Origin: JAIVJM01 sp963816985
Lineage (GTDB): Bacteria > Acidobacteriota > Blastocatellia > Pyrinomonadales > Pyrinomonadaceae
Direction of reading: 5' to 3'
NCBI GenBank assembly: GCA_963816985.1
Contig: CAWFMF010000004.1
Coordinates: forward strand, 1,488,001 to 1,552,000
DNA length: 64,000 nt
Shown here: piece after piece, positions 34,793 through 43,914 of the stretch
Numbering within the stretch: the first letter of the stretch is position 1
Layout: every line of letters begins with the position of its first letter
Translations under genes and position numbers: made by a program
Notes under the pieces: generated by a model
The model's input: the letters and a program-made list of their open reading frames with translations, nothing else
Database searches by the model: none
What the model was told of the DNA's origin: nothing

Positions 34793-37700
34793 TTATCTCC
34801 TCTGCCGCGTCACCGGGCCGAGGACGACGTTCGGGTCGGGCAGGGCTTCAATGTTCAGGAAGAATTTGAAGTTGCCCGTCTGCTGGACGCCGAGGAGGAA
34901 CTGGACGCTGACCGAGTCGCCGTCGGCGAGCGGAGTGTCGAGCGAGACGAAGCCGACGTTCAGCGAAGAGTTCCAGCCGCCGCCGAAGGGCTGCGAGGGC
35001 GGCTGCTCGACGGTCGTCCCGCGCACGTCCACGGGGTTGCCGTTGACCGTCACCGAGATGTCGCTGGAGTCAATGGCGCGGATGTCGGCGGTCGCGCCGT
35101 TGGGTCGCGGGAAGCCCGTCACCTCGACGATGCGGAAGCGCAGTTGCACGACCGCGCTGCCCGTGTTGTTCGTCACCGTGCGGCGGATGGACATCGTCCC
35201 GAACTGCGAGCGGTTCGGGTCGCACTCTTCGGCGGGGCCGCACTGCTTGCGGACGCGGTTCGGAACCGCCGACGAGCTGAGAGCCGGGTCGAGCAGAGTG
35301 ACGAAGAAGCCCGCCGAGCGTTCGATGGGGCTCGTCGAGTTCTCCGGCCCCGGCGCGCCGAGCTTCTGTCCGAGTCCGAGTCCGGGAGTCCCGGCAGTGT
35401 CGGCGCTCAGGAAGTCGGCGGCGTTGTTGCCCGTGTCCTTCGGCGTGCCCACGGGTCTGTAGTCGCGGAAGAAGGTGTACTCAAGGTTGCTCGTCGTCTC
35501 CGCGCCGCCCGTGGGGAAGCCCGCGCCCTCGCGGTAGAGTTCGGGGACGCCCGCGTAGCCGGCGGCGTCGAGCCGCTCGGTCATGTTGAAGTTCAGAGGG
35601 TTCGCCGTGCGGAAGAGCGCGATGCCGGAGTTGTCCGGGATGTCGAGCGTGTAGCCGCCGATGCCGCTCCCGTTGGCGTCCAGCAGGCTGTCGCCGGTGG
35701 CAGCCCCCGGACCGAATTCGCTCGCGCCAGCCGGGTAGCCCGTCAGGCTGTAACCGAGATTGTTGACGGCGAGGTAGTGGCTGCGCGCGGGGATGGTCGT
35801 CCCCGAAGGGATGACGAAGCGAATCACGCCGTCCGCGCCGACGAGCGCCCAGCCGTCGGAGCCGTCCGTGGCCGCGACGAAGATGTCCGAGTTCGTGTTG
35901 TTGTAGAACTCGATGAACTCGTCGTTGGCCTGCGGCGACAAGTCGGCCACGGCGTTCGTCCCCCGCGTGTCGAAGGTCGCCGCCGGGCCGCCGGAGTTCG
36001 GGGCGTCGGAGCCGAAACCGCCGAAGCCGCCGAGCCCGCCGCCGATGTCGGTCGAGACCGGGCCTGCTGCGACAACTTGGCCGGGGCCGCGGAAGCGGAA
36101 CTCGCTGATGATGAGCGAGCCTGCCGCTTGCGGCGCGCCGAGCGAGAAGAAGGCGACCGGCATGTCGTGGTCGGAGTTGCGTTCGGGCCGCGAGGCGTTC
36201 GTGGCGAAGGTCGCCGCAGGGGTTTCGGGGAAGTCCGCGTTGTTGCGCGCGATGACGAAGCGCGTGTTGCGGGCGCGCGCCACGGTGTTGACGATGACGT
36301 GGTCGAGCGCCTGCGGCGTGCCCTCGAAGACGAACGAGTAACGCTCCGAAGGAACCAGCTCATCAACGAGGTTGACGAAGTTCGGGTCTACGAGGTCGGG
36401 GCTCTGGTCAACGGCGAGCTGATTGTCAGGCGTCGGGTTGCCCTTGATGGTGGCGATGGGGTCGGTGAAGCCGTCGCTGAACTGATAGGCGTTGTAGTCG
36501 CCGACCGAGACGACCGGCGTCGTCGGGTTGGCGACCTGCAAGTCCTGCAAAAGGTCTGCGAGGAACTCGCCCTGCGCCTTGCGCTTGGCGCGGACGCGCG
36601 GGCCGTCCGAGGCCCCGCCGTCGCACCCGGCGGCGATTGCCGGGTCGGCGTCGGCGTCAATGCAGATGAACGAGCGCATGTGGTTGACGACGACGATGAC
36701 GGGCAGGTTCGCGCCCGACGGCTGGATGTTGGCGTTCAAGACGAGCGGCGGGCGGTCGTTCAAGAGCGCCTGTTGCCCGTTGGTCGGGTCGGTGTAGGTG
36801 TTGCAGGTGGCCGCCGTTCCCGTGCAGCCCGCCTGCTCGATCTGCGTGACGCTGTTGATGGCGACGCGCGAGGTGTCCACGAGGTAGCCCACGTCCTGAT
36901 CGTTGTCGCCGGTCGTGCCGTCGGACTCGACGAGTTGCGCCGAGTAGGAAGCGCCGGGCGAGATGGTGTTGACTTCGGTGGCGAGCGCCTGAAGGTCTGC
37001 GAGGTCGAAGATTTCGGCGACGCCGATGATGTGCGGCAGGAGCATCACGTCGCGGATGGCGAGCGCGGCCTTCTGCCGCTGCGTCGCGTTGTTGTTGAAG
37101 TTCTCGATGTTGAAGCCCGCGATGGTGAACTCGTTCGAGGTCGGCGCGGGGATGGCGACGGCGGCCATGTTGGCCGAAGCGGTCGGCGTCGCTTCGGGGA
37201 TGACCTTGTACTCGCTGAAGCTGAAGTCGAGCGGCCCGGTGATGTTCGTGAACGTCACGTTCGACGTGTAGCCGTTGAGCGGAGCGCCCGCGCGCCCGTT
37301 GGTGTCCACCTTGAGGCGTTCGGGGTTCTCGTCCCAACGCGGGATGCAGCAGTCGGGCGAGGCTTCGCCCGGATCGGGCGGGACGTTGGGCACAGAGATT
37401 TCGATGCCCGGCTCGCGCAAGGGGCGCGCGACGCTGCCGAGCACGGTCTCGACCTCGTAGAAATTGTCGTTCGGCGCGACCGTCCTCAGAGACGCGGCGG
37501 TCATCCTCATGCCCTCGAACTTTTCGAGCTGCGGCTGCGCGGGCGAGGCCGTCGGGTCGAGGATGGTCGAGTCGAGCGTGACGGCGGTCGGCAGAGAGTT
37601 GCCGGTGTCAATGACGGAGACGTTGGTGACCGACGTAATCTCCGTCATGTTGAAGAACTCATCCACGGTTCCGGTCACGGTCACCTCGTCGCCGACGGCG

Positions 37701-39046
37701 ACGGTCGGAACCGAAGAGGTGAAGACCAGAAGGCCCTGCGAAGTGTTCGGGTCGGCGTCAATGTTGCCGTCGGGCGTCTGGATGAAGAAGGCGCTGGCGG
37801 GGCCGCCGGTGTTGGTGCCCGTCTTGAGCAGCGTGACGATGCCGGTCGTCGTCACTACCTGCCCGTCGAGGGGCGAGGCCGTGCCGTTGCCCTGAATGTC
37901 GTGAATCGGCGTGGGCGGCGCTCCCACCGTCGTGAAGTCGAAGACGAAGTCAGCCGCCATCTGATGAGGCGTGCCGTCCTGATCGGCGACCTGCGCGGCG
38001 AAGACCGTGACGGTGCAGACCTCGTTCGCCGAGAAGTCCGTCGTCGGGTCGAGCGTGTAAGTCGTCGGGCCGCCCGACAGTCCGAAGGCGTGCGTGCCGC
38101 TCGTGGCGCAAACAATCTGGAAGGAACTGGCCGTCGCCGTGACGGGCTCGCTGAAGGTGACGCTGACGTTGGAGTTCAGAGGGACGCTGGTCGCGTTGTC
38201 CGACGGGTTGGTCGCGGTGACGGTCGGCGGGTTGTCAACGGGCGCGCCGCCCTGCGGCGTGACGGAGAAGTCGTCAATCGAAAGGCCGTGATCCGCGCCG
38301 GTGTGGTCGGGGTCAGACCAGCGGAGCATGATTTCCGTCCCGTTGGGGATGCTCAGGCCGGTGATCGAGTGGGTCAGCGTGACGCGGTTGGCGGCGAGGT
38401 TGCCGTTGAGTTCGAGCGCCGAGCCGCCGGTGATGGGGCTCGTAAAATCGAGTTGGGGGACGGCGACGCCCGCCGACTGAAACTCGGCCAAACTCCCGGT
38501 CACGGTCGGCGACCCGACGAGGTAAGAGAACGCGACGGTCTGCGCCGCCGCCGCGCTGTTGCGCCACTGCTCGCCGGTGTATGAGACATCCAGTTGGGTG
38601 ATGGTCGAGCCGGTGGTGTTCTGCAGCCGGACGCCCCAGAAGAGGTTGCCGACGGCGGCGTTGCCGGAGCCGAGCGAGCCGAGCGCGCGGTCAGTAGTGG
38701 AGTTGGGAGCGACGTTACAAGGGGCGACGGCGCTGGTGCAACCATAGCTGTATAAATTACCGGCGTTGCTTGAGCCGTTATTGGCGACGATGGTCGTGCC
38801 CGTGCCGGTGCGGGCGTGGAACCAGCCCGGAATGGTGGAGTTGTTCGTCCAAGTGGCGCTCCCGGAAGCAGGGAGGGTGTCGAAGCTCTGCGTGTAGGGT
38901 ACGCCCAGTGTGGGTGTGACCTGTGCGGCGACTCGCGGCGCGTTAAATAAGACGGGTTGCAGGATGATGAAGGCAGCCGTCACGACGGCCAGCAGTTGAT
39001 GGCGCGCGGACGGAGAGCGACGCGTGCGAAAAGGCGGTGTTAACAC
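34793..39046 (-). CDS. Secreted multi-domain nuclease (ExeM/NucH-like, with lamin-tail domain)
   Basis: 1417 residues from GTG 39046, with AAAGGA upstream. Signal peptide about 15-42. Residues 45-265 form a beta-rich domain also suggested in the neighbouring nuclease. An SbsA/Ig-like unit spans about 272-380 (NPPTVTATNPSDNATSVPLN), and an OB-like part follows (HDIQGNGTASPLDGQVVTTT). The endonuclease/exonuclease/phosphatase domain covers about 637-967, with FNIENF, HIIGVAEIF, GDYNAYQFSDG and the catalytic-looking SDHDMPVAFF. A lamin-tail domain follows at about 972-1110, then a beta-rich C-terminus. ExeM/NucH-like enzymes degrade extracellular DNA. It lies downstream of the NuiA-like inhibitor. 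Confidence 0.85.
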   Translation of the reverse strand: MLTPPFRTRRSPSARHQLLAVVTAAFIILQPVLFNAPRVAAQVTPTLGVPYTQSFDTLPASGSATWTNNSTIPGWFHARTGTGTTIVANNGSSNAGNLYSYGCTSAVAPCNVAPNSTTDRALGSLGSGNAAVGNLFWGVRLQNTTGSTITQLDVSYTGEQWRNSAAAAQTVAFSYLVGSPTVTGSLAEFQSAGVAVPQLDFTSPITGGSALELNGNLAANRVTLTHSITGLSIPNGTEIMLRWSDPDHTGADHGLSIDDFSVTPQGGAPVDNPPTVTATNPSDNATSVPLNSNVSVTFSEPVTATASSFQIVCATSGTHAFGLSGGPTTYTLDPTTDFSANEVCTVTVFAAQVADQDGTPHQMAADFVFDFTTVGAPPTPIHDIQGNGTASPLDGQVVTTTGIVTLLKTGTNTGGPASAFFIQTPDGNIDADPNTSQGLLVFTSSVPTVAVGDEVTVTGTVDEFFNMTEITSVTNVSVIDTGNSLPTAVTLDSTILDPTASPAQPQLEKFEGMRMTAASLRTVAPNDNFYEVETVLGSVARPLREPGIEISVPNVPPDPGEASPDCCIPRWDENPERLKVDTNGRAGAPLNGYTSNVTFTNITGPLDFSFSEYKVIPEATPTASANMAAVAIPAPTSNEFTIAGFNIENFNNNATQRQKAALAIRDVMLLPHIIGVAEIFDLADLQALATEVNTISPGASYSAQLVESDGTTGDNDQDVGYLVDTSRVAINSVTQIEQAGCTGTAATCNTYTDPTNGQQALLNDRPPLVLNANIQPSGANLPVIVVVNHMRSFICIDADADPAIAAGCDGGASDGPRVRAKRKAQGEFLADLLQDLQVANPTTPVVSVGDYNAYQFSDGFTDPIATIKGNPTPDNQLAVDQSPDLVDPNFVNLVDELVPSERYSFVFEGTPQALDHVIVNTVARARNTRFVIARNNADFPETPAATFATNASRPERNSDHDMPVAFFSLGAPQAAGSLIISEFRFRGPGQVVAAGPVSTDIGGGLGGFGGFGSDAPNSGGPAATFDTRGTNAVADLSPQANDEFIEFYNNTNSDIFVAATDGSDGWALVGADGVIRFVIPSGTTIPARSHYLAVNNLGYSLTGYPAGASEFGPGAATGDSLLDANGSGIGGYTLDIPDNSGIALFRTANPLNFNMTERLDAAGYAGVPELYREGAGFPTGGAETTSNLEYTFFRDYRPVGTPKDTGNNAADFLSADTAGTPGLGLGQKLGAPGPENSTSPIERSAGFFVTLLDPALSSSAVPNRVRKQCGPAEECDPNRSQFGTMSIRRTVTNNTGSAVVQLRFRIVEVTGFPRPNGATADIRAIDSSDISVTVNGNPVDVRGTTVEQPPSQPFGGGWNSSLNVGFVSLDTPLADGDSVSVQFLLGVQQTGNFKFFLNIEALPDPNVVLGPVTRQRR

Positions 39047-39260
39047 AGGGCGATCCTTTCTTGAATAACACGAGGTGTGGCGTCTTCCGGGTCTAATCGA
39101 GACGCGTCATTGACTGGAACGGCTAAGGGTTTGTAACCGGAATCGGGGCACGGCGTCAAGCCGCTACGCGGGACGGTTAACACTAAGTTTCGCGCGGGGT
39201 GCAGGGAGTGCGCGTGGAGAGGAAAGGCCCGCGCGAAAGTGTTGCCCGCGCGGCAAGTTT

Positions 39261-39665
39261 TCAGGTCTCGACGACGCGCGTCGAGAGGCCGAGCCAATGG
39301 CCTGAGCGGCTTTGGCCGAGGACATAGACGGCGATGTTAGTCTCGCCGACGCGGTAGACGCGGATGTCCGAGAGGTTCTCTGTGAGGGCTCGGACGACGC
39401 CCCGGAAACTCGCGGCGCTGGCCGACTCGCTCGTGCCCGCGGGAGGCTGCCGCGCGGCGGCGGAGTCTCTGAAGAAGTCTTCGAGGCTTCTGAGTTCGAC
39501 GCGCGCGTCCGCGCCCACGCCCGCGAGTTCACGAAGGCGCTCGTGGCTCGGCTCGTCCGGCCCTCCGACGCGGACGGGCTCAAGCGGGTAGTCCGACTCG
39601 CTCATGTACCACAAGCCTTCCGCCGCGCGCCTGAGTTCCGCGAGTATCTCTTCGTCGCTTCTCAT
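39261..39665 (-). CDS. NuiA-like nuclease inhibitor
   Basis: 134 residues, no signal peptide. The start EILAELRRAAEGLWYMSESD followed by YPLEPV, and the end GHWLGLSTRVVET after VYRVGETNIAVYVLG, match the nuclease A inhibitor (NuiA) family, whose founding member in Anabaena inhibits the DRGH nuclease NucA in the cytoplasm. It lies 100 bases after a gene for a secreted DRGH nuclease on the same strand, the context expected for an immunity protein. A spacer of 214 bases separates it from the next large nuclease. The Ala/Ser-rich stretch at residues 68-87 is a variable linker. Confidence 0.88.
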   Translation of the reverse strand: MRSDEEILAELRRAAEGLWYMSESDYPLEPVRVGGPDEPSHERLRELAGVGADARVELRSLEDFFRDSAAARQPPAGTSESASAASFRGVVRALTENLSDIRVYRVGETNIAVYVLGQSRSGHWLGLSTRVVET

Positions 39666-39765
39666 TCCTTAAACCCTTTCCAACGGCGTGCACGAAAAAC
39701 GAGGGCGGGGCTCGATACCGAAAGAGCCCCGCCCCGTACTTAATTCATCCCGTTCGTCCCGGCGT

Positions 39766-42700
39766 TTACTTCCCGGTGTTCACGAACTGGATGCAGTCAC
39801 CCTGGTTCTTGAAGTGCCTCGGCGAGTCGAACCGCTGCCAGCCGCCATTCATGCACTGCCCCTTGTTCGTGGGCGGGCCGGTCACGGGGTCGCAGGTATC
39901 GCCGATGCCGTCGAGGTCGAAGTCCGCCTGATCGGGGTTAGCGACGAGCGGGCAGTTGTCAACGCCGTCGGCAACGCCGTCGCCGTCGTCGTCCGCGTCG
40001 CAGGAGTTACCCACGCCGTCGCCGTCCGTGTCGGTCTGGTCGGCGTTGGGCGTCAGTTGGCAGTTGTCAACGCCGTCCAAGACGCCGTCGTTGTCGTCGT
40101 CAGTGTCAACGCAGTCCGGGCGGTTGTCGCCGTCCGTGTCCGTCGCCTTGCTGGCCGCCACGAGGGGGTTCGAGCCGCAGGCGATTTCGTCCGCGTCCGT
40201 CTGCCCGTCGTTGTCGTCATCCGCGTCAACACAGTCGGCCTGACCGTCGCCGTCGGCGTTGGCGAAGCCCTCGTCAACTCCCTCGTTCAAGTCGTTATCC
40301 ACGCCGTCACAAATCTCAGGCGTGGACGCCGAATTGAGCGGGTCACTACCGGCGGCAATCTCGTCAGCATCGGAGACGCCGTCGTTGTCGTCGTCGGCGT
40401 CGCAGGCGTCGCCCTGAAGATCGTCGTCGGTGTCGGTCTGGTCGGTGTTGGCGTCGAAGACGCAGTTGTCCGTGCTGTCGGGCACGCCGTCAGCGTCGGT
40501 GTCGAGCGGCGGGTTGACGCCGTTCGTGCCCGCCTCGACGCAACGCTCGACGGGGTCGGGCAGGTTCGAGAAGAAGTCGTAGCCGGTCAGGGCCTCGACC
40601 GCGTCCACGGTGGTGATGTAAGTGTGCCAGTCAACGTTTCTGATGCCCTGTATGTTGGGCATGATGACGGCGATGGTCTGCGTCGCGCAGGAGACGCGCG
40701 AGATGTCGTCTTCGCCCTTCGGAAGCACCAGCACCACCTTCCACGTCGCGGAGGGGACGGTGACGTGGCCGTTGGCGATGGTCGTCGCGGGGCCGTTGCT
40801 GCCCGCGCCGCCCGTGCCCGCGCCGCCCGCGACGATGTACAACTCGTTGGCGGGCAGGAACGCCCGCAGTGCGTTCTCCATGTTCGCCCACGGCCCCTGA
40901 TTGTTGTCGGGAGCCTGCGGGATTATGTTCGACATGAGGAACGTCGCCTGATTAATCGGGATAGACGTTTCCGGGTCGCGGTCGGCGTTCGGGACCATGT
41001 GCCCACGGTCGAAGCCGGAGTTGACGTAGTCGGTGTGGAGGACTCGATACCAGTCGCTCGGAACCGCCGGGTCGGGCCGGAAGGTGTCCACGCGCGCGAG
41101 GCTGCCGACCCACTCGTTGGCGAGGTGCCAGCTCACCCAGTTGGGCACTCCCTTGTCGCGGTTGTAGGAGAGCGAGTACTCCGGCTTCTCCATCAGGTAG
41201 TTGTCCGGCTGGTTGGTGTCGGCGGTCGCGCCGTTCGGGTTGCCCATCGTGAGATGGACGCTCGGCGGGTAAGAAGGGGCCGCGCCGGTGGCGATGGTGA
41301 ACGACCAAGTGTAGTTGGCCGTCAGGTGGTCGCTGTTCGGGCCGCCGTCGTCCAGATCAACGTCGGAGACGTTATCTTTGAAGACCGTGACGGTGCATTG
41401 CTCGCCGGGCTGGAAATTCACGTTCGGCGTGATGATATGGCTTGAGCCGCCGCCGCCGAAGGTGGCGGAGTTGTGCTGCCCCGTGACGGCGCAGTTGATG
41501 TCGTACCAAGCGCCGTTGACTTCGACCGGCTCAGTGAAAGTGACCGTGATGCTCGCGTCGCGCGGGGCGCTTGAGGCGTTGTTGCGCGGGTCAACGTTGA
41601 GGACGTAGGGGCCGATCTCGACAATCGGCGTCGTGCGGCGCGGGTTCGGCGCGCCCGTCTGGAAGTCCGCGCCGTTGACGTTCGTGTCCGTGAAGCCGTT
41701 GTTCTTGCGGAAGATGGCCGTGGTGTTGCTCGGCGCGGGCGCGTTCGTCGCGCCCTCGCGGCAGTTCGCCGTCGTGCCGTAGCCGACGAAATCAACTACG
41801 CCGTCGCCGCCCACCGAGGGGCAGCCGTCGAGCGGGTCGCCGCCGCTGACGAGCGCGACCTTGCCCGTCGTCCCGCTCATGTTGATGCTGCCGTTGACAT
41901 TCGCGTCGGGGAGAAGCGCGCCGACCGCGCCGCCCGACGCCAGAGAGACGAGATAATACTCGCCCGGCTGGACGACGCCGCCGAGGGGCTGCACCTGCCA
42001 GGTCGTGCCGGTGGCCGCGCCGTACTGCACTGTCCAGCCGCCGAGGTCGAAGGGGGTCGTGCCGGGATTAAACAGCTCAACGTAGTCATTCCGGTACGTC
42101 GCACCGGCGTTGCCGCCGCCGCCGTAGACCTGACTAATGACCATGTGTTCGACCGGCGGGGGAGGCGCGTTGACCTGAATGTTGACCGCCTGTGTGGCCG
42201 CCGGGTTCACACCGTCAGAGAGCGAGGCCGTGAACGTCGCCGTCCCGTTGAAGCCAGCCTGTAAGGTGACGTTGTAGGTGACGTTGGCGCTGCCCTGCCC
42301 CGCCGTCACCGAGACCGCCAAGACACCCGTGCCCGGCGTCGCCGCCCAATTATAGATGGCGTCGTCGTCGTTGCCCGTCAGGCTCACGTCGAAGGGGGCC
42401 GCGTCCTGATTGACGGTCGTGATGGGATTGGCGGGGGCGTTGATGGTCGGAGCGTCATTTGCGTCCGGCGCATCAACGTCAATGTTGACCGCCTGCGTCG
42501 CCGCCGGATTCACGCCATCGGAGAGTGAAGCCGTGAAGGTCGCCGTCCCGTTGAAGCCCGCTTGGAGAGTCACCGTGTAGCTGATGTTCGACGTGCCCTG
42601 ACCGCTGTTGACGACGACCGAAGAGACGCCCGTGCCCGTTGTCGCCGCCCAGTTGTAGATGCCGCCGTCGTCGTTCCCCGTCAGGCTGACGTTGAACGGC

Positions 42701-43569
42701 GCGGCGTCCTGATTGACGGTCGTGATGGGATTGGCGGGGGCCGTAATCGTCGGCGCGGCATTACCTACCGGCGTGCCGTTAATCTGGATGTCGTCAATGC
42801 CGACCCACTCGTCGTTGCCGCCAGCGTTGGTGGTCATGATGCGCACCTGGACGAGCGACTGATTGTTCGCCGTTGCGGGTAGCGTGATGTTGACGGGCGT
42901 GACCAGAGTGCAGTTGGCTACGTCAGTCGCCGCGCTGTTGCTCCTTGCCGCCGCGTCGGCGACGAAACCCGCCGCGACGTTGGTATAGTTGCCGCTGTTG
43001 CCGACGCGGAACTGGAGAGCCACCGGCTGCGTCGCGTTGTCAACGGAGCAGTCCAAATCGCGCAGGTTGTAAGCAACGTTAATGTTCGACTGCCCGGTGG
43101 TATTGAGGTAGAGCAGGATGAACGGCGCGTCGGCTGTGCCGGAGCCGTTGAGCGCGATGGTCGGGTTGGTGTTGGCGGGCGCGGCTTGCAAGGTGCTGTG
43201 AAACTCCGCGACGCCGCCGGTTGCGAGTGTGTTTGGGTTAATCTGATCAGCGATCACGTCAAGGTCAACAGTGGTCGCGCTCGTGCCGAAGGTGTCGCCG
43301 AGAATAGTTTGTGGGTCAACGCCGGTAGCAGTGCTACTGCTATTTAGGAAGAAGCCCTCGATGCCCTGCACGCCCGACCAGTTATCGTTGGCCGTGATGA
43401 GCCCTGTGTTCGCCCAATTCTGACTGAACGTCAAGGTCTGAGCCACGCTATTGGCTCTGGCGGGCAACACCGGGATAAATTGTAAAAGCAGGAGAAATGA
43501 GAGTGTGAACGCAATATATCGGCGAGGACGCGCAGGGATAGACAGTCTTAGGCGGTTAGGCGGGAGCAA
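39766..43569 (-). CDS. Secreted DRGH-type DNA/RNA nonspecific endonuclease, multi-domain
   Basis: 1267 residues from TTG 43569, with GAAAGGA upstream. Signal peptide about 15-40. An N-terminal beta domain spans about 41-265, and two tandem ~100-residue Ig-like repeats about 268-470. The lamin-tail domain covers about 474-640 (ISQVYGGGGNAGATYRNDYVE) and an SbsA/Ig-like unit about 665-765. The endonuclease domain, about 770-1015, has the DRGHMVPN motif with catalytic His857 and the Asn in MSNIIPQAPDNNQGPW. Thrombospondin type 3 (Ca-binding DxDxDG) repeats span about 1020-1235, and a short Cys/Trp-containing C-terminal domain ends in FKNQGDCIQFVNTGK. It should be exported and cleave DNA and RNA outside the cell. 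The inhibitor gene follows. Confidence 0.92.
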   Translation of the reverse strand: MLPPNRLRLSIPARPRRYIAFTLSFLLLLQFIPVLPARANSVAQTLTFSQNWANTGLITANDNWSGVQGIEGFFLNSSSTATGVDPQTILGDTFGTSATTVDLDVIADQINPNTLATGGVAEFHSTLQAAPANTNPTIALNGSGTADAPFILLYLNTTGQSNINVAYNLRDLDCSVDNATQPVALQFRVGNSGNYTNVAAGFVADAAARSNSAATDVANCTLVTPVNITLPATANNQSLVQVRIMTTNAGGNDEWVGIDDIQINGTPVGNAAPTITAPANPITTVNQDAAPFNVSLTGNDDGGIYNWAATTGTGVSSVVVNSGQGTSNISYTVTLQAGFNGTATFTASLSDGVNPAATQAVNIDVDAPDANDAPTINAPANPITTVNQDAAPFDVSLTGNDDDAIYNWAATPGTGVLAVSVTAGQGSANVTYNVTLQAGFNGTATFTASLSDGVNPAATQAVNIQVNAPPPPVEHMVISQVYGGGGNAGATYRNDYVELFNPGTTPFDLGGWTVQYGAATGTTWQVQPLGGVVQPGEYYLVSLASGGAVGALLPDANVNGSINMSGTTGKVALVSGGDPLDGCPSVGGDGVVDFVGYGTTANCREGATNAPAPSNTTAIFRKNNGFTDTNVNGADFQTGAPNPRRTTPIVEIGPYVLNVDPRNNASSAPRDASITVTFTEPVEVNGAWYDINCAVTGQHNSATFGGGGSSHIITPNVNFQPGEQCTVTVFKDNVSDVDLDDGGPNSDHLTANYTWSFTIATGAAPSYPPSVHLTMGNPNGATADTNQPDNYLMEKPEYSLSYNRDKGVPNWVSWHLANEWVGSLARVDTFRPDPAVPSDWYRVLHTDYVNSGFDRGHMVPNADRDPETSIPINQATFLMSNIIPQAPDNNQGPWANMENALRAFLPANELYIVAGGAGTGGAGSNGPATTIANGHVTVPSATWKVVLVLPKGEDDISRVSCATQTIAVIMPNIQGIRNVDWHTYITTVDAVEALTGYDFFSNLPDPVERCVEAGTNGVNPPLDTDADGVPDSTDNCVFDANTDQTDTDDDLQGDACDADDDNDGVSDADEIAAGSDPLNSASTPEICDGVDNDLNEGVDEGFANADGDGQADCVDADDDNDGQTDADEIACGSNPLVAASKATDTDGDNRPDCVDTDDDNDGVLDGVDNCQLTPNADQTDTDGDGVGNSCDADDDGDGVADGVDNCPLVANPDQADFDLDGIGDTCDPVTGPPTNKGQCMNGGWQRFDSPRHFKNQGDCIQFVNTGK

Positions 43570-43843
43570 GATTTTTTCCTTTCGCGGTTTAAGGGTTAAG
43601 GGTGGCGTCTTGTATTAGGGTGTAGACGTTTGGGAACGATTGTTTAGGGTAAGTCTCTAGCCGGGAGAGACGGTTGAGTCGAGGATGCGGCGACGCTTTT
43701 ACCAAATACTTGGGAAGGCGTCAACTAAAAGGGGGTTTTAATCGAGCCCCTAATAGATGCTGAAGGATACTTATTTGTTGTACGGCCAGCGTTAACTGAA
43801 ACTTATATTGCGGTTAAATTTCCGCATTCGGGGGCGAGGTCAA

Positions 43844-43888
43844 CCGCCGCCCCGCCCGTCTAAAAGGTACGTGCCGGCGGGGCGGCGG
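43844..43888. terminator. GC-rich stem-loop after the thiolase gene
   Basis: CCGCCGCCCCGCC (43844-43856) and GGCGGGGCGGCGG (43876-43888) are perfect complements with a 19-base loop, lying 27 bases downstream of the thiolase stop. No clear T-run follows on the minus strand. The remaining gap (43570-43843) holds the nuclease promoter region; nothing else is recognised there. Confidence 0.6.
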
Positions 43889-43914
43889 GTGAATCCGAGT
43901 TGCGCGGGCGGCTT

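Noticed and set aside
34676..38584. 1302-codon plus-strand frame opposite the secreted nuclease
   Set aside because: Same mirror effect. The minus-strand protein has a signal peptide and recognisable domains.
39900..40510. Repeated short units suspected to be a CRISPR or tandem-repeat array
   Set aside because: They encode in-frame thrombospondin type 3 calcium-binding repeats (DxDxDG), with no spacer structure.
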